A stretch of DNA of 64,000 nt from contig NZXX01000001.1 in the NCBI GenBank assembly GCA_002702065.1, forward strand, positions 2,356,001-2,420,000, written 5' to 3'. The notes under the pieces were generated by a model. The model made no database searches, was not told where the DNA came from, and saw only the letters and a list, made by a program, of their open reading frames with translations. Positions 24,793-32,539 of this stretch are shown piece after piece (position 1 is the stretch's first letter; each line of letters starts with the position of its first letter). Source of the DNA: Anaerolineaceae bacterium (GTDB lineage: Bacteria; Chloroflexota; Anaerolineae; Aggregatilineales; Phototrophicaceae). The translations under genes were made by a program, and so were the position numbers.

Positions 24793-25892
24793 GTTTACCG
24801 CTTTCATTAACGCATTCGCATCCGGCGGTGTGGCAAATGCCGGTGCTGGAGGCGTTTCGCAAGAATGTGCTGGCACGTGCCTACGCCGACATCAACACCG
24901 GCTGGGAAGACACGTTGATTCCGCTCGGCCTTGTGCTGGCGGGCCGCGCATTCGATGACGCAGCAATGGTGAACTGGGCCGCTGAGTGGTCAGCCTATCA
25001 TCTGGCCGTAGAACCACAGTCACCCTCAACCGAAGCATTTCGCAATCAGAATTCCGGCGACCCTCTGCGCGGCCTGTACCTCACGCCCTATTGCGGGGAA
25101 TGGGGCAGCGCGATGGTATTTGCCGAGCTGCACGACCACCAGGCGGATGACCAACTGCTCAAGGCGGTTCGGCTGCTGGCGGATCACATTATCGACGGCA
25201 GCATCCGGGTTGGCGACGGCATCATTGCGCATGGGCACTGGTCGCAAATTCCCTGGGTGGATACGCTGTACTACAGCGCAGCGCCCCTCGCACGAGCCTT
25301 TCGCCTGACCGGTGAGGCACGCTATGCGCGTGAAGCCGTCGATCAGTGCCTGCTGCACGCCCGCTACCTGCGCGATCCGCAAAGCGGGTGCTTCTTCCAT
25401 GAAGTGCATATCGATACGGGTGAACGTACCAACTGGCTGTGGTCGCGCGGGAATGGCTGGATCATCATGGCGCTGGCCGACACACTGCGGCACTGCCCTG
25501 CCGATATGCAAGGCTGGAGCGAGGTACTGGATATTTACCGATCAATGGTCGTCGGCTTGCTGCGTTTGCAGCATCCATGTGGCCTGTGGCGCATCGTGCC
25601 GGAAAATGAGGAAGCGCATCTGGAAACCAGCGGCGCGATCATGATTGCCACCGGCCTGACAGTAGGCATCGCGGAAGGCTACATCAACCGGACCACAGCC
25701 GCCAATGTCTTGCGGACATGGTATGAAGTGCTGACATGGATCACCCCAGACGGCCGTCTGATGGGTTGCCAGACACCAGCCGGGGCCGGAGGTTGGGAGA
25801 CACACAAACGCTCTGTGATTGGTGAACGCACCTATGGAACCGGCAGTTTATTACGATTGGCAGCAGAGATGCATAAAGGTGGATTGATATGA
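24789..25892 (+). CDS. Glycoside hydrolase family 88/105-like (unsaturated uronyl hydrolase)
   Basis: A 367-residue (alpha/alpha)6-barrel protein without a signal peptide. Family cues are WVDTLYYSAAPLARAF, GCFFHEVHIDTGE, the WSRGNGWIIMALAD block and ETSGAIMIATG, all placed as in YteR/YesR-type enzymes. GH88 and GH105 enzymes hydrate the double bond of 4,5-unsaturated uronic acids at the non-reducing end of oligosaccharides made by polysaccharide lyases, releasing a 5-keto-4-deoxyuronate. The cytoplasmic location and the neighbouring oligosaccharide-type ABC system agree with intracellular processing of imported unsaturated oligosaccharides. GH105 seems more likely than GH88, but I cannot separate them by eye. 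Confidence 0.85.
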   Translation: MSLPLSLTHSHPAVWQMPVLEAFRKNVLARAYADINTGWEDTLIPLGLVLAGRAFDDAAMVNWAAEWSAYHLAVEPQSPSTEAFRNQNSGDPLRGLYLTPYCGEWGSAMVFAELHDHQADDQLLKAVRLLADHIIDGSIRVGDGIIAHGHWSQIPWVDTLYYSAAPLARAFRLTGEARYAREAVDQCLLHARYLRDPQSGCFFHEVHIDTGERTNWLWSRGNGWIIMALADTLRHCPADMQGWSEVLDIYRSMVVGLLRLQHPCGLWRIVPENEEAHLETSGAIMIATGLTVGIAEGYINRTTAANVLRTWYEVLTWITPDGRLMGCQTPAGAGGWETHKRSVIGERTYGTGSLLRLAAEMHKGGLI

Positions 25893-26578
25893 CGACATTG
25901 TGGCAGGATGATGCAGACCTGTTCGCACTGATGAAGCGGGAATTGTTCACGGCGGTGGTCGGCGACGTGATGGACGTGGTCGGACTGACCCGGCAATTTC
26001 TGCCCCCAGAGATTAAACCCCTGTCTGATGACATGGTGCTAGTCGGTCGTGCCATGCCGGTGCTCGAAGCCGATTGCAGTGGAAACCTGATCGGACACAG
26101 TGGCGAGAAACAGCCATTTGGCCTGATGTTCCGTGCGCTGGACGATCTGAAACCGGGTGAGGTTTATCTGTGTACCGGTGCCTCCCCCACCTACGCCCTG
26201 TGGGGCGAATTGATGAGCACCCGTGCCATGCAGCTAGGGGCGACCGGCGCGGTCGTCAACGGCAGTTCGCGCGACACACGGGCGATTCTGCAACTTGGCT
26301 TCCCAACGTTTTCGCAGGGGCGCTATGCTCAGGATCAGGGTGTGCGGGGCCGCGTTATCGACTTTCGCTGCCCGCTGGAGTTTGCCTCCGGTGTGAAGGT
26401 GCAGCCGGGTGACATCGTGTTTGGCGACATTGACGGTGTCGTCATCATCCCGCAGGAGCAGGAAACCGATGTGATTATGGCAGCGCTGGAAAAAGTGCGC
26501 GGCGAGAACAAAGTACGGCAGGCGATCCTGGGTGGCATGTCTGCTACCGACGCCTATGAAACATTTGGAATCATGTAA
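25889..26578 (+). CDS. RraA family protein (HMG/CHA aldolase / oxaloacetate decarboxylase-like)
   Basis: A 229-residue single-domain protein whose start overlaps the upstream stop (ATGA). The family core is clear: VVGDVMDVVGLTRQFLPPEIKPL, LVGRAMPVL, ELMSTRAMQLGATGAVVNGSSRDTRAI and GDIVFGDIDGVVIIPQE. The Arg and Asp in GSSRDTRAI sit where class II pyruvate aldolases of this fold bind substrate and Mg2+. The family includes 4-hydroxy-4-methyl-2-oxoglutarate aldolases and sugar-acid enzymes as well as RNase E inhibitors. In this operon, cleavage or decarboxylation of a keto-acid from uronate breakdown is the likely role (inference). Confidence 0.9.
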   Translation: MTTLWQDDADLFALMKRELFTAVVGDVMDVVGLTRQFLPPEIKPLSDDMVLVGRAMPVLEADCSGNLIGHSGEKQPFGLMFRALDDLKPGEVYLCTGASPTYALWGELMSTRAMQLGATGAVVNGSSRDTRAILQLGFPTFSQGRYAQDQGVRGRVIDFRCPLEFASGVKVQPGDIVFGDIDGVVIIPQEQETDVIMAALEKVRGENKVRQAILGGMSATDAYETFGIM

Positions 26579-26586
26579 CAGCCCAC

Positions 26587-26613
26587 AGCACGTGGTCTTG
26601 CAAGCCACGTGCT
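26587..26613. terminator. Hairpin between convergent genes
   Basis: A 9-bp perfect stem AGCACGTGG/CCACGTGCT, whose loop contains CTTGCAAG, lies between the RraA-like stop (26578) and the convergent gene stop (26647). No U-tract follows on either strand. Confidence 0.5.
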
Positions 26614-26646
26614 TCACCTTGCCCCATTACCGCGCTTTTATAGTGC

Positions 26647-27894
26647 CTAACGGGCCACGCGATAATAGAGCCAGCCCATGCTTCGCCGGATGAGCTTGTT
26701 TTCGTAATAGCGAACCATGGCCGGTACATACATGCGGTTGAACAACCAGCTCAGCCACCGCCCACCCGGCAGCTGCGGCAGGCTGTTTTCGACCAGCTTT
26801 ACCTTCTTGCGCCGGGGTTCCACACGCTGTACCGGCTGTATTTGTTCGAACCGGAGATTATGCCATACACGCTTGGTCGTGTATTCACTCGCCTTGTAGC
26901 ACGGCACATAACCAAGCATCTGACTTTCAGAATAGACGGCATCAAAATCAGCCTGCGAGTAATGCTTTTCGCGGCCAATACCTTTGTTGTAGCTCACGAC
27001 AAAAACGGGGGTCGATGATGGCCGGACCAGGGGTTTCAGGTACGCATTGGAATGATTCGTGGATGGCAGCGAATGATTCTCAAACAGCAGGTAATCCTGA
27101 AGCGCGGCCAACTGCGGCATATCCGTACCATAAAACAGGCGGGTGTCGAAGCGCGGGTCGAAACTGTTGGTGCCAAAAACCTTCCCGGCAGCATGGACCT
27201 GATCCGCAAGTTCGCCCACCAGATTCATCAGCCTGCGAACGCGAAAGTCCGCATAAGCTTCAAATAGGTCGGTCTGCCGATGAAACAGGCCAGGAATGCC
27301 GGAGCCGACTTCCTGCCGGAACAGCTGCTGGCAATAGTCGCAGCGGCACCCAAAAAAGGTGGATCGGCTTTTGCCCAACATGACCGGGAACAACCCGAAA
27401 TGCATGTTGTCGACAAACACGCCGTCAACGTCTTCTTGCAGCGCCAGCGCCACCTTGCTGTGAATGTATTCGCGAAATGCCGGGTTGTTGGGACAAGTCA
27501 GTTTGCGCCCCCGATGATACGGGATCAGGTAACCGCGATGGTCCCGGCAGTAATAATCATGATCCTGATTATCCGCCCAGACCAGATTCGTGCCCTGCAC
27601 ATAGGCATGCGTTCGGATGCCCAGCCGCCGAAAATGAACCAGCCGTTCGCGCAGAAACTGATAGTCATCCTGCTCAGTCGCCTCAGAAAAGCCCCACGAA
27701 TAACTCACCCAGGCATCCGTAATGCCGAGTTTGTCCTTCGCCTGTTGAAGCTGATCGTAGTCGTAGGACTGCCACAAACTGGAACGATCAATCTTGTGAA
27801 AGGGATACTTAAGCCGAATCATCCTTTCTGTGCCTGGTCCTGCCCAGCAATACATGCCAGCACGCGGTGATTGACTCATAACCTGATGATTCAT
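26647..27894 (-). CDS. Putative TIM-barrel glycoside hydrolase-like protein
   Basis: A 415-residue protein without a signal peptide. Barrel-like stretches are ITDAWVSYSWGFSEA, HFRRLGIRTHAYVQGTNLVW, YIHSKVALALQEDVDGVFVDNMHFG (a strand ending in an acidic pair as in alpha-galactosidase/amylase-like barrels), VHAAGKVFGTNSF and LLFENHSLP. It resembles the hypothetical glycosyl hydrolase groups (GHL6-like) and beta-galactosidase A-type barrels. A short cysteine cluster, FFGCRCDYCQQLF, could bind metal. The C-terminal ~60 residues are basic and may be membrane-associated. Its orientation is opposite to the uronate-like operon but it sits next to it. The specific activity is unknown. Confidence 0.68.
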   Translation of the reverse strand: MNHQVMSQSPRAGMYCWAGPGTERMIRLKYPFHKIDRSSLWQSYDYDQLQQAKDKLGITDAWVSYSWGFSEATEQDDYQFLRERLVHFRRLGIRTHAYVQGTNLVWADNQDHDYYCRDHRGYLIPYHRGRKLTCPNNPAFREYIHSKVALALQEDVDGVFVDNMHFGLFPVMLGKSRSTFFGCRCDYCQQLFRQEVGSGIPGLFHRQTDLFEAYADFRVRRLMNLVGELADQVHAAGKVFGTNSFDPRFDTRLFYGTDMPQLAALQDYLLFENHSLPSTNHSNAYLKPLVRPSSTPVFVVSYNKGIGREKHYSQADFDAVYSESQMLGYVPCYKASEYTTKRVWHNLRFEQIQPVQRVEPRRKKVKLVENSLPQLPGGRWLSWLFNRMYVPAMVRYYENKLIRRSMGWLYYRVAR

Positions 27895-27999
27895 CTATGC
27901 TTCTACCTACCCTACCCTAACGACCGTCTGTTTGTTTGAATGACAACTCACGACTGCGCGGTGTCTTTACAGCTTACCGCCGCTTCAGCGGATCATGTA

Positions 28000-28431
28000 T
28001 TAAGTTTCCTCAGATGATTCAGGCGTTAATCTGGATGAACGAACAGTCATGCGCACAAAATGCTGCATGTTCATCACGTGCAGAGCCAGCCGCGCCAGCC
28101 GCGGAAAAGCCATCCGGCCTGTTTCAGCGTCCAGTGGTTCCATGTGGTCAATCTGGTAGACCCGGCCATGCCAGAGGATTGCACAGCCACCGGCAGCCTG
28201 AACGTTCTTGTACCAGTCAACATCGGGGCCATAGGTCAATTCAACGACAAAGCTATTTTCAGCCACACCCAGAATAATCGGCGTTTCATAGTGTTTGCCA
28301 CTGCGCCGCCCCACATGCTGGACAATCGCGAATGGGCCAACGTTAGTTCGCGCCATCCGCCGAGTCAGCGGATTCAAGGTGTGTTTCAGTATGATGAGAA
28401 AGCGACTACGGATTTGCTGCCGAAGCGTCAT
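28000..28431 (-). CDS. Nitroreductase-family deazaflavin-dependent (F420) oxidoreductase, DDN type
   Basis: I chose the ATG at 28431 (143 residues), giving MTLRQQIRSRFLIILKHTLNPLTRR as in other DDN-family proteins; the 57 residues before it in the ORF track look like non-coding translation. Family cues are VGRRSGKHYETPIILGV and LTYGPDVDWYKNVQAAGGCAILWHGR, the split-barrel motif that holds F420 in Mycobacterium Ddn and relatives. It probably reduces a quinone or other small substrate. Together with the LLM enzyme at 11015 it hints that the organism makes F420, although some family members use heme or flavin instead. Confidence 0.86.
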   Translation of the reverse strand: MTLRQQIRSRFLIILKHTLNPLTRRMARTNVGPFAIVQHVGRRSGKHYETPIILGVAENSFVVELTYGPDVDWYKNVQAAGGCAILWHGRVYQIDHMEPLDAETGRMAFPRLARLALHVMNMQHFVRMTVRSSRLTPESSEET

Positions 28432-28602
28432 AATGCGGCCTGCATGTCGATGACTGAGCAACCCCGGCGCCATACCATCGCGTCTGCGATTGACGTACTG
28501 TGGTCCAGAGTTGATCGAGCCGAAGACCCTATCATCGCTCAATTGGGTATGATTTACCACAAAGTCGGCCAAAGATGTGCTGGGTACAGCAGCGAAAGCC
28601 AC

Positions 28603-29625
28603 CTAAGCTGGTGATTCACGCAGCGGCAAAATCATCTCACGGTCGATCTTGATGGCGATGGTTTCGCCTTCAGCTGGCACAAGCGCAGCAAAAGAGGGGA
28701 TGTGAAAAGTAAAACGGACCCCGGATTCGTGGCGCATCCGCATCCGGTAAGAATCACCCTGAAACACGCGCTCCTCAATTTCCCCATCGAGCATGCCTCT
28801 GCCCGAATCAACCACGTGTATCCCCAGCGGATGGACCAGCAATGCCTCGCTTTTTTCTGGCACCTCGAATGTACCAACCGGGGTGTGCGCCACACCGTTT
28901 TGAGAGCGTTCAACCGGCACAATGTTATTCAGCCCCAGAAACCGAGCGACAAAAGTCGTCCGCGGCCTGCGGTAAATATCTTCCGGTATCGTAACCTGCT
29001 CGATCTGACCTGCGTTCATTATCGCGATGCGATCTGCAATGGCAAACGCTTCTTCCTGATCGTGTGTAACATAAATAGCGGTCAGACCAATCTGCTTGAT
29101 AATCTGACGCAGTTCAACCACCAACCGGGTCCGCAGCGCCGCATCCAGCGAACCCAATGGTTCGTCCAGCATCAGCAAACGTGGTCGCGGCGCAAGGCTG
29201 CGGGCAAGCGCCACCCGCTGCCGTTCGCCGCCGGAAAGCTCCCCGACATCACGCTGTTCAAAACCTGCCAGCCCGACAAGGCGGATCACCTCATCCACGC
29301 GCTGCTGATCATCCGCAACCGGGCGCATGCGCAGACCAAACCCGACATTCTCCGCCACATTCATGTGCGGGAACAGCGCAAAATCCTGAAACATCAGACC
29401 AAAATCGCGCTGGTGTACGGGCGTTGCCATGATGGAATTCCCGTTAATGCGCACGTCGCCGCCGTCCGCGTGTTCCAGCCCGGCCACAATCCGCAGCATG
29501 GTGGTTTTGCCGCAGCCGCTGGGCCCCAGCAAACACACGATCTCACCCTGATCAACGGGCAGGTTGATGCCACGCAGCACAGCCTGCCCGTCAAACGCGC
29601 GCGTGACATTGATAATATCCAGCAT
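28603..29625 (-). CDS. thiQ: Thiamine-type ABC transporter ATP-binding protein (long form with TOBE-like C-terminus)
   Basis: I chose the ATG at 29625 (340 residues), which overlaps the permease stop as ATGA; the track start adds 91 residues lying inside the permease gene. Walker A is GPSGCGKTT, Q-loop FQDFALFPHMNV, signature LSGGERQRVALARSL, Walker B LLMLDEPLGSLD and H-loop THDQEEAFAIADR. The C-terminal ~110 residues (FVARFLGLNNIVP... LLVHPLGIHV) look like the TOBE regulatory domain of PotA/FbpC proteins, whereas E. coli ThiQ is only ~230 residues. The thiamine role comes from the riboswitch and the ThiB-like receptor, not from this subunit. Confidence 0.9.
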   Translation of the reverse strand: MLDIINVTRAFDGQAVLRGINLPVDQGEIVCLLGPSGCGKTTMLRIVAGLEHADGGDVRINGNSIMATPVHQRDFGLMFQDFALFPHMNVAENVGFGLRMRPVADDQQRVDEVIRLVGLAGFEQRDVGELSGGERQRVALARSLAPRPRLLMLDEPLGSLDAALRTRLVVELRQIIKQIGLTAIYVTHDQEEAFAIADRIAIMNAGQIEQVTIPEDIYRRPRTTFVARFLGLNNIVPVERSQNGVAHTPVGTFEVPEKSEALLVHPLGIHVVDSGRGMLDGEIEERVFQGDSYRMRMRHESGVRFTFHIPSFAALVPAEGETIAIKIDREMILPLRESPA

Positions 29626-31304
29626 CAAAATTCCCCAATTCCAGCGGTGCGCACGCGCTCGATAACAATGAAGCTGATCGCGCATACAGTCATCAACAGC
29701 ACACTCATGGCCATTGCCTGCCCCAGATTCAACGCCCCCGGCTGCCCCAGCAGGCGAAAGATGACGACCGGCATTGTCGGGATATTGGGACGGGTCACAA
29801 ACAAGGAGGCGCCAAATTCGCCCATGCTGATGGTAAACGCAAATGTCGCCCCCACCACAATGCCCCGACTGATCAATGGCACATCTATCCAGCGCCACAC
29901 CTGAAACGGCGACGCCCCCAGTGTCCGGGCGGAATCACGAATATTCGGGGCGATGCGGTTCAGCGCAGGCAATACGCTGCGCACGACAAACGGCATTGCT
30001 ACCAGCGTATGCGCAATGGGAATCAACGCCGGCGAGGCGCGCAAATTCAGCGGCGGTTCATCCAGCGCAATAATAAACCCGAACCCCAGCGTCACCGCAC
30101 TGGTCGCCAGCGGCAGCATGAACAACGGGTCCAGCCATCGGGTCCATCGGGACTGTCGCTGCCCCAGCAGGTAAGCTGTCAGAACGCCCATCGAAACCGC
30201 CAGCGCAACCGTCACCAGCGCAAAAGCGACCGAATTACCGATGGATTGCAGCGGTGGCACGAACAGCACCGATGAACGCGCATTGACGCTCAACTCCTGA
30301 TAGTAACGCAGGGACCAGCCCTCCGCTGTTGACAGCGAACGGACGACCAGCGCCAGCAGCGGTGTAAACAACAAAACGACCATCAGCAGCACGATGGCGA
30401 TAACACTCAGCTTTTCGCGCCAGCCGCGCGGCGCACGAGCCACCTGCTGGACCGCCTGCAAATCAACGGCGGTTTGGCGCTGCAACCGCGTATAAACCAC
30501 CATCATGGCGAACATCAGGCCGATCTGCGCCAATGACAGCCCGGCAGCCACCGGCAGGTTAAACAGGTTGACCGCCTGCTGGTAAATCTCAACTTCCAGC
30601 GTCGCGAACCGGGGGCCACCCAGAATGATGATGATGCCGAAGCTGGTAAAAGTAAAAATAAACACGAGCAAACTGGCGGCCAGAAGCGCAGGTCGGAGTA
30701 CCGGCAGGCGGATCGACCACCACAGCCGCCAGCCGTTCGCCCCCAGCACACGTGCCGCTTCTTCCATGCGCGGGCTTTGATTCATCCAGAAGCTGGTGAG
30801 AATGCGCAGCGCCACAGCAAAGTTATAAAACACGTGCACGATCAATATAATCGTCAGCGTTCGTTCCAACTGAATGGGCGGCGAGTCGAACCCCCACGTC
30901 GACACCAGCCAGTTATTGATAATACCGTTATCGCCGATGAGTGCCTTAAATGCAGTGGCAACCACGACCGTCGGCAGCACAAATGCCAGCGTCGACAGCG
31001 ACAGCAGCAGCAGCTTGCCGGGGAAACGGTAGCGCACAAACACATAAGCCGTCGGCAGTGCCAGCGCCAGCGTCAACACGGTGGACAGAGCCGCCTGCCA
31101 GATCGTGAACCACAACGTATCCGTAAAGGCAGAAAGCTGCCCAATCACGCTCAGGTCGAGCGTGCCTTCGGGCGCAAAGCTGACATCCAGAATGGACGCC
31201 AGCGGATAGAAGAAAAAGAGCGCCAGAAAGAGGAGCGGCACCAGCAACAGCCCGCGCCGCCCCCAAACCGCCGCGTTGGCTAACGCAGAACGGTGTCTGT
31301 CCAC
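29625..31304 (-). CDS. thiP: Thiamine/TPP ABC transporter permease (fused two-half, ThiP type)
   Basis: A ~559-residue inner-membrane protein made of two homologous BPD_transp halves, the ThiP/FbpB architecture with about 12 membrane spans. The halves carry EAA-like loops: EEAARVLGANGWRLWWSIRLPVLRP and DSARTLGASPFQVWRWIDVPLIS. The start is uncertain. A GTG at 31304 has GGAT nearby and a TTG at 31316 is the track start; both overlap the end of thiB by 25-37 bases, indicating translational coupling. Confidence 0.9.
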   Translation of the reverse strand: MDRHRSALANAAVWGRRGLLLVPLLFLALFFFYPLASILDVSFAPEGTLDLSVIGQLSAFTDTLWFTIWQAALSTVLTLALALPTAYVFVRYRFPGKLLLLSLSTLAFVLPTVVVATAFKALIGDNGIINNWLVSTWGFDSPPIQLERTLTIILIVHVFYNFAVALRILTSFWMNQSPRMEEAARVLGANGWRLWWSIRLPVLRPALLAASLLVFIFTFTSFGIIIILGGPRFATLEVEIYQQAVNLFNLPVAAGLSLAQIGLMFAMMVVYTRLQRQTAVDLQAVQQVARAPRGWREKLSVIAIVLLMVVLLFTPLLALVVRSLSTAEGWSLRYYQELSVNARSSVLFVPPLQSIGNSVAFALVTVALAVSMGVLTAYLLGQRQSRWTRWLDPLFMLPLATSAVTLGFGFIIALDEPPLNLRASPALIPIAHTLVAMPFVVRSVLPALNRIAPNIRDSARTLGASPFQVWRWIDVPLISRGIVVGATFAFTISMGEFGASLFVTRPNIPTMPVVIFRLLGQPGALNLGQAMAMSVLLMTVCAISFIVIERVRTAGIGEF

Positions 31305-32326
31305 GCCTGAATCCAATCTGCACGGTTCGCTTCAAGCTCAGCGGCATCGATGACTACCGGTTCTTCCACAACCTGCGCATGATCCAGGAAAATCTGCGGC
31401 AGTTCGGCTTCCTGGTTCACCGGGAAGACAAACATTTGCAACGGAACATCCTCCTGAAATTCAACCCCAAGCATGAAGTCGATCAACTGCTGCGCTTCCT
31501 CAACCTTGTCGGTCCCTGCCAGTATCCCGGCGAATTCAATCTGCCGGAAGCACGTCTGCGGCGCAACAACAGACGCTGTCGGTGCGGTTTCTGGCGGCGT
31601 TTCCATAAAGTACACTTCTACCGGCGGGCTGCTGGCATAACTGACCACCAGCGGATAGGTTCCCTCACCACCAGACGCGCCGCTGAACTCGCCGTAATAG
31701 GCTGTTTCCCAGCCATCCACCACCCGCACCTCATTCTCGACCAGATCCGTCCAGTAATCGAGGTACGTATAATCCCCTTCGGTGCCAAACACACCAATCG
31801 TCGTCAGCAGGAAAGCCAACCCCGGTGACGATGTGGCCGGATTCTCGACAACCAGCAGCCCTTCATAGGCCGGGTCGGTCAGGTCGGTCAGGCTTTGCGG
31901 CACAGCCAGTTCGTTTTCTTCAAAATAGGCCACATCATAATTGAGGCACACATCGCCATAGTCAATCGGTGTAACCCGGTGTTCCTCATCAAGCACGAAA
32001 TCTTCCGGTACATTTTCCAGCATCGGTGATTCGTATGGCACAAACAACTCATTTTCCAGCCCGCGGCTCAGAAATGTATTATCAATGCCAAACATGACAT
32101 CCGCCAGCGGATTGCCCTTGCTCAAAATCGACTGATTGACCATTTGCCCGGCATCGCCACCCGGCAGGATTTCAAGCGTGATGCCGGTTTCCGCTTCAAA
32201 AGCAGCCTGCACATCCTCACTGATGTTGAAACTGTCATGGGTTATTAAGGTCAACACATTGTCCTGCGCCGTTGCCGGTGCCACCACCAGCAGCAGCAAG
32301 ACCACCACACCGATAAGTTGCTTCAT
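31280..32326 (-). CDS. thiB: Thiamine/TPP-binding extracytoplasmic protein (ThiB type)
   Basis: I chose the ATG at 32326 (348 residues): GGAGG lies 6 bases upstream and a clean signal peptide follows (MKQLIGVVVLLLLVVAPATAQ, cleavage after ATA). The track start at 32401 lies inside the riboswitch terminator. ThiB-type cues are LTLITHDSFNIS, DVMFGIDNTFLSRGL, PIDYGDVCLNYDVAYF, LLVVENPATSSPGLAFLLTTIGVFG and the late VVSYASSPPVEVYF. The mature protein delivers thiamine, TMP or TPP to ThiPQ. The TPP riboswitch directly upstream makes the assignment strong. Confidence 0.93.
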   Translation of the reverse strand: MKQLIGVVVLLLLVVAPATAQDNVLTLITHDSFNISEDVQAAFEAETGITLEILPGGDAGQMVNQSILSKGNPLADVMFGIDNTFLSRGLENELFVPYESPMLENVPEDFVLDEEHRVTPIDYGDVCLNYDVAYFEENELAVPQSLTDLTDPAYEGLLVVENPATSSPGLAFLLTTIGVFGTEGDYTYLDYWTDLVENEVRVVDGWETAYYGEFSGASGGEGTYPLVVSYASSPPVEVYFMETPPETAPTASVVAPQTCFRQIEFAGILAGTDKVEEAQQLIDFMLGVEFQEDVPLQMFVFPVNQEAELPQIFLDHAQVVEEPVVIDAAELEANRADWIQAWTDTVLR

Positions 32327-32341
32327 TGCAGCCTCCATGAT

Positions 32342-32378
32342 AATAAAAACCACCCCTGCCGGTGTCATGCAAGGGTGG
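32342..32378 (-). terminator. Expression-platform terminator of the TPP riboswitch
   Basis: On the minus strand, CCACCCTTGC pairs with GCAGGGGTGG (10 bp with one G-U) around a 9-base loop and is followed by TTTTTATTAT. It lies between the aptamer and the thiB RBS, so TPP binding should end transcription here. Confidence 0.9.
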
Positions 32379-32389
32379 CGAAATGCTAT

Positions 32390-32492
32390 CACTGGAAGCA
32401 CTCCCTACGCCGGCATGATCCGGATCAGGTTAAGGGTCGATGCGGCATTACGCATCCTCTCAGCCCGCTTGCGCGAACTCCCCTGGTTCACA
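32390..32492 (-). ncRNA. TPP (THI-box) riboswitch aptamer
   Basis: On the minus strand the conserved THI-box order is complete: GGGGAG at the 5' side, the GGCTGAGAGG block, GACCCTTAACCTGATC, and the GGATCATGCCGGCGTAGGGA 3' part. The GCGCAAGC and GATGCG...CGCATC segments form extra stems. It senses thiamine pyrophosphate and lowers thiBPQ expression when TPP is plentiful. Confidence 0.97.
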
Positions 32493-32507
32493 TATACAGT
32501 TGCGATT

Positions 32508-32536
32508 AGTATAACCAGCGTCGCATAGAGACGCAA
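32508..32536 (-). promoter_or_regulatory. Promoter of the thiBPQ operon
   Basis: Minus strand: TTGCGT (32531-32536), a 17-base spacer and TATACT (32508-32513). Transcription would start near 32501, only ~10 bases before the aptamer, as usual for riboswitch leaders. Confidence 0.7.
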
Positions 32537-32539
32537 TAG

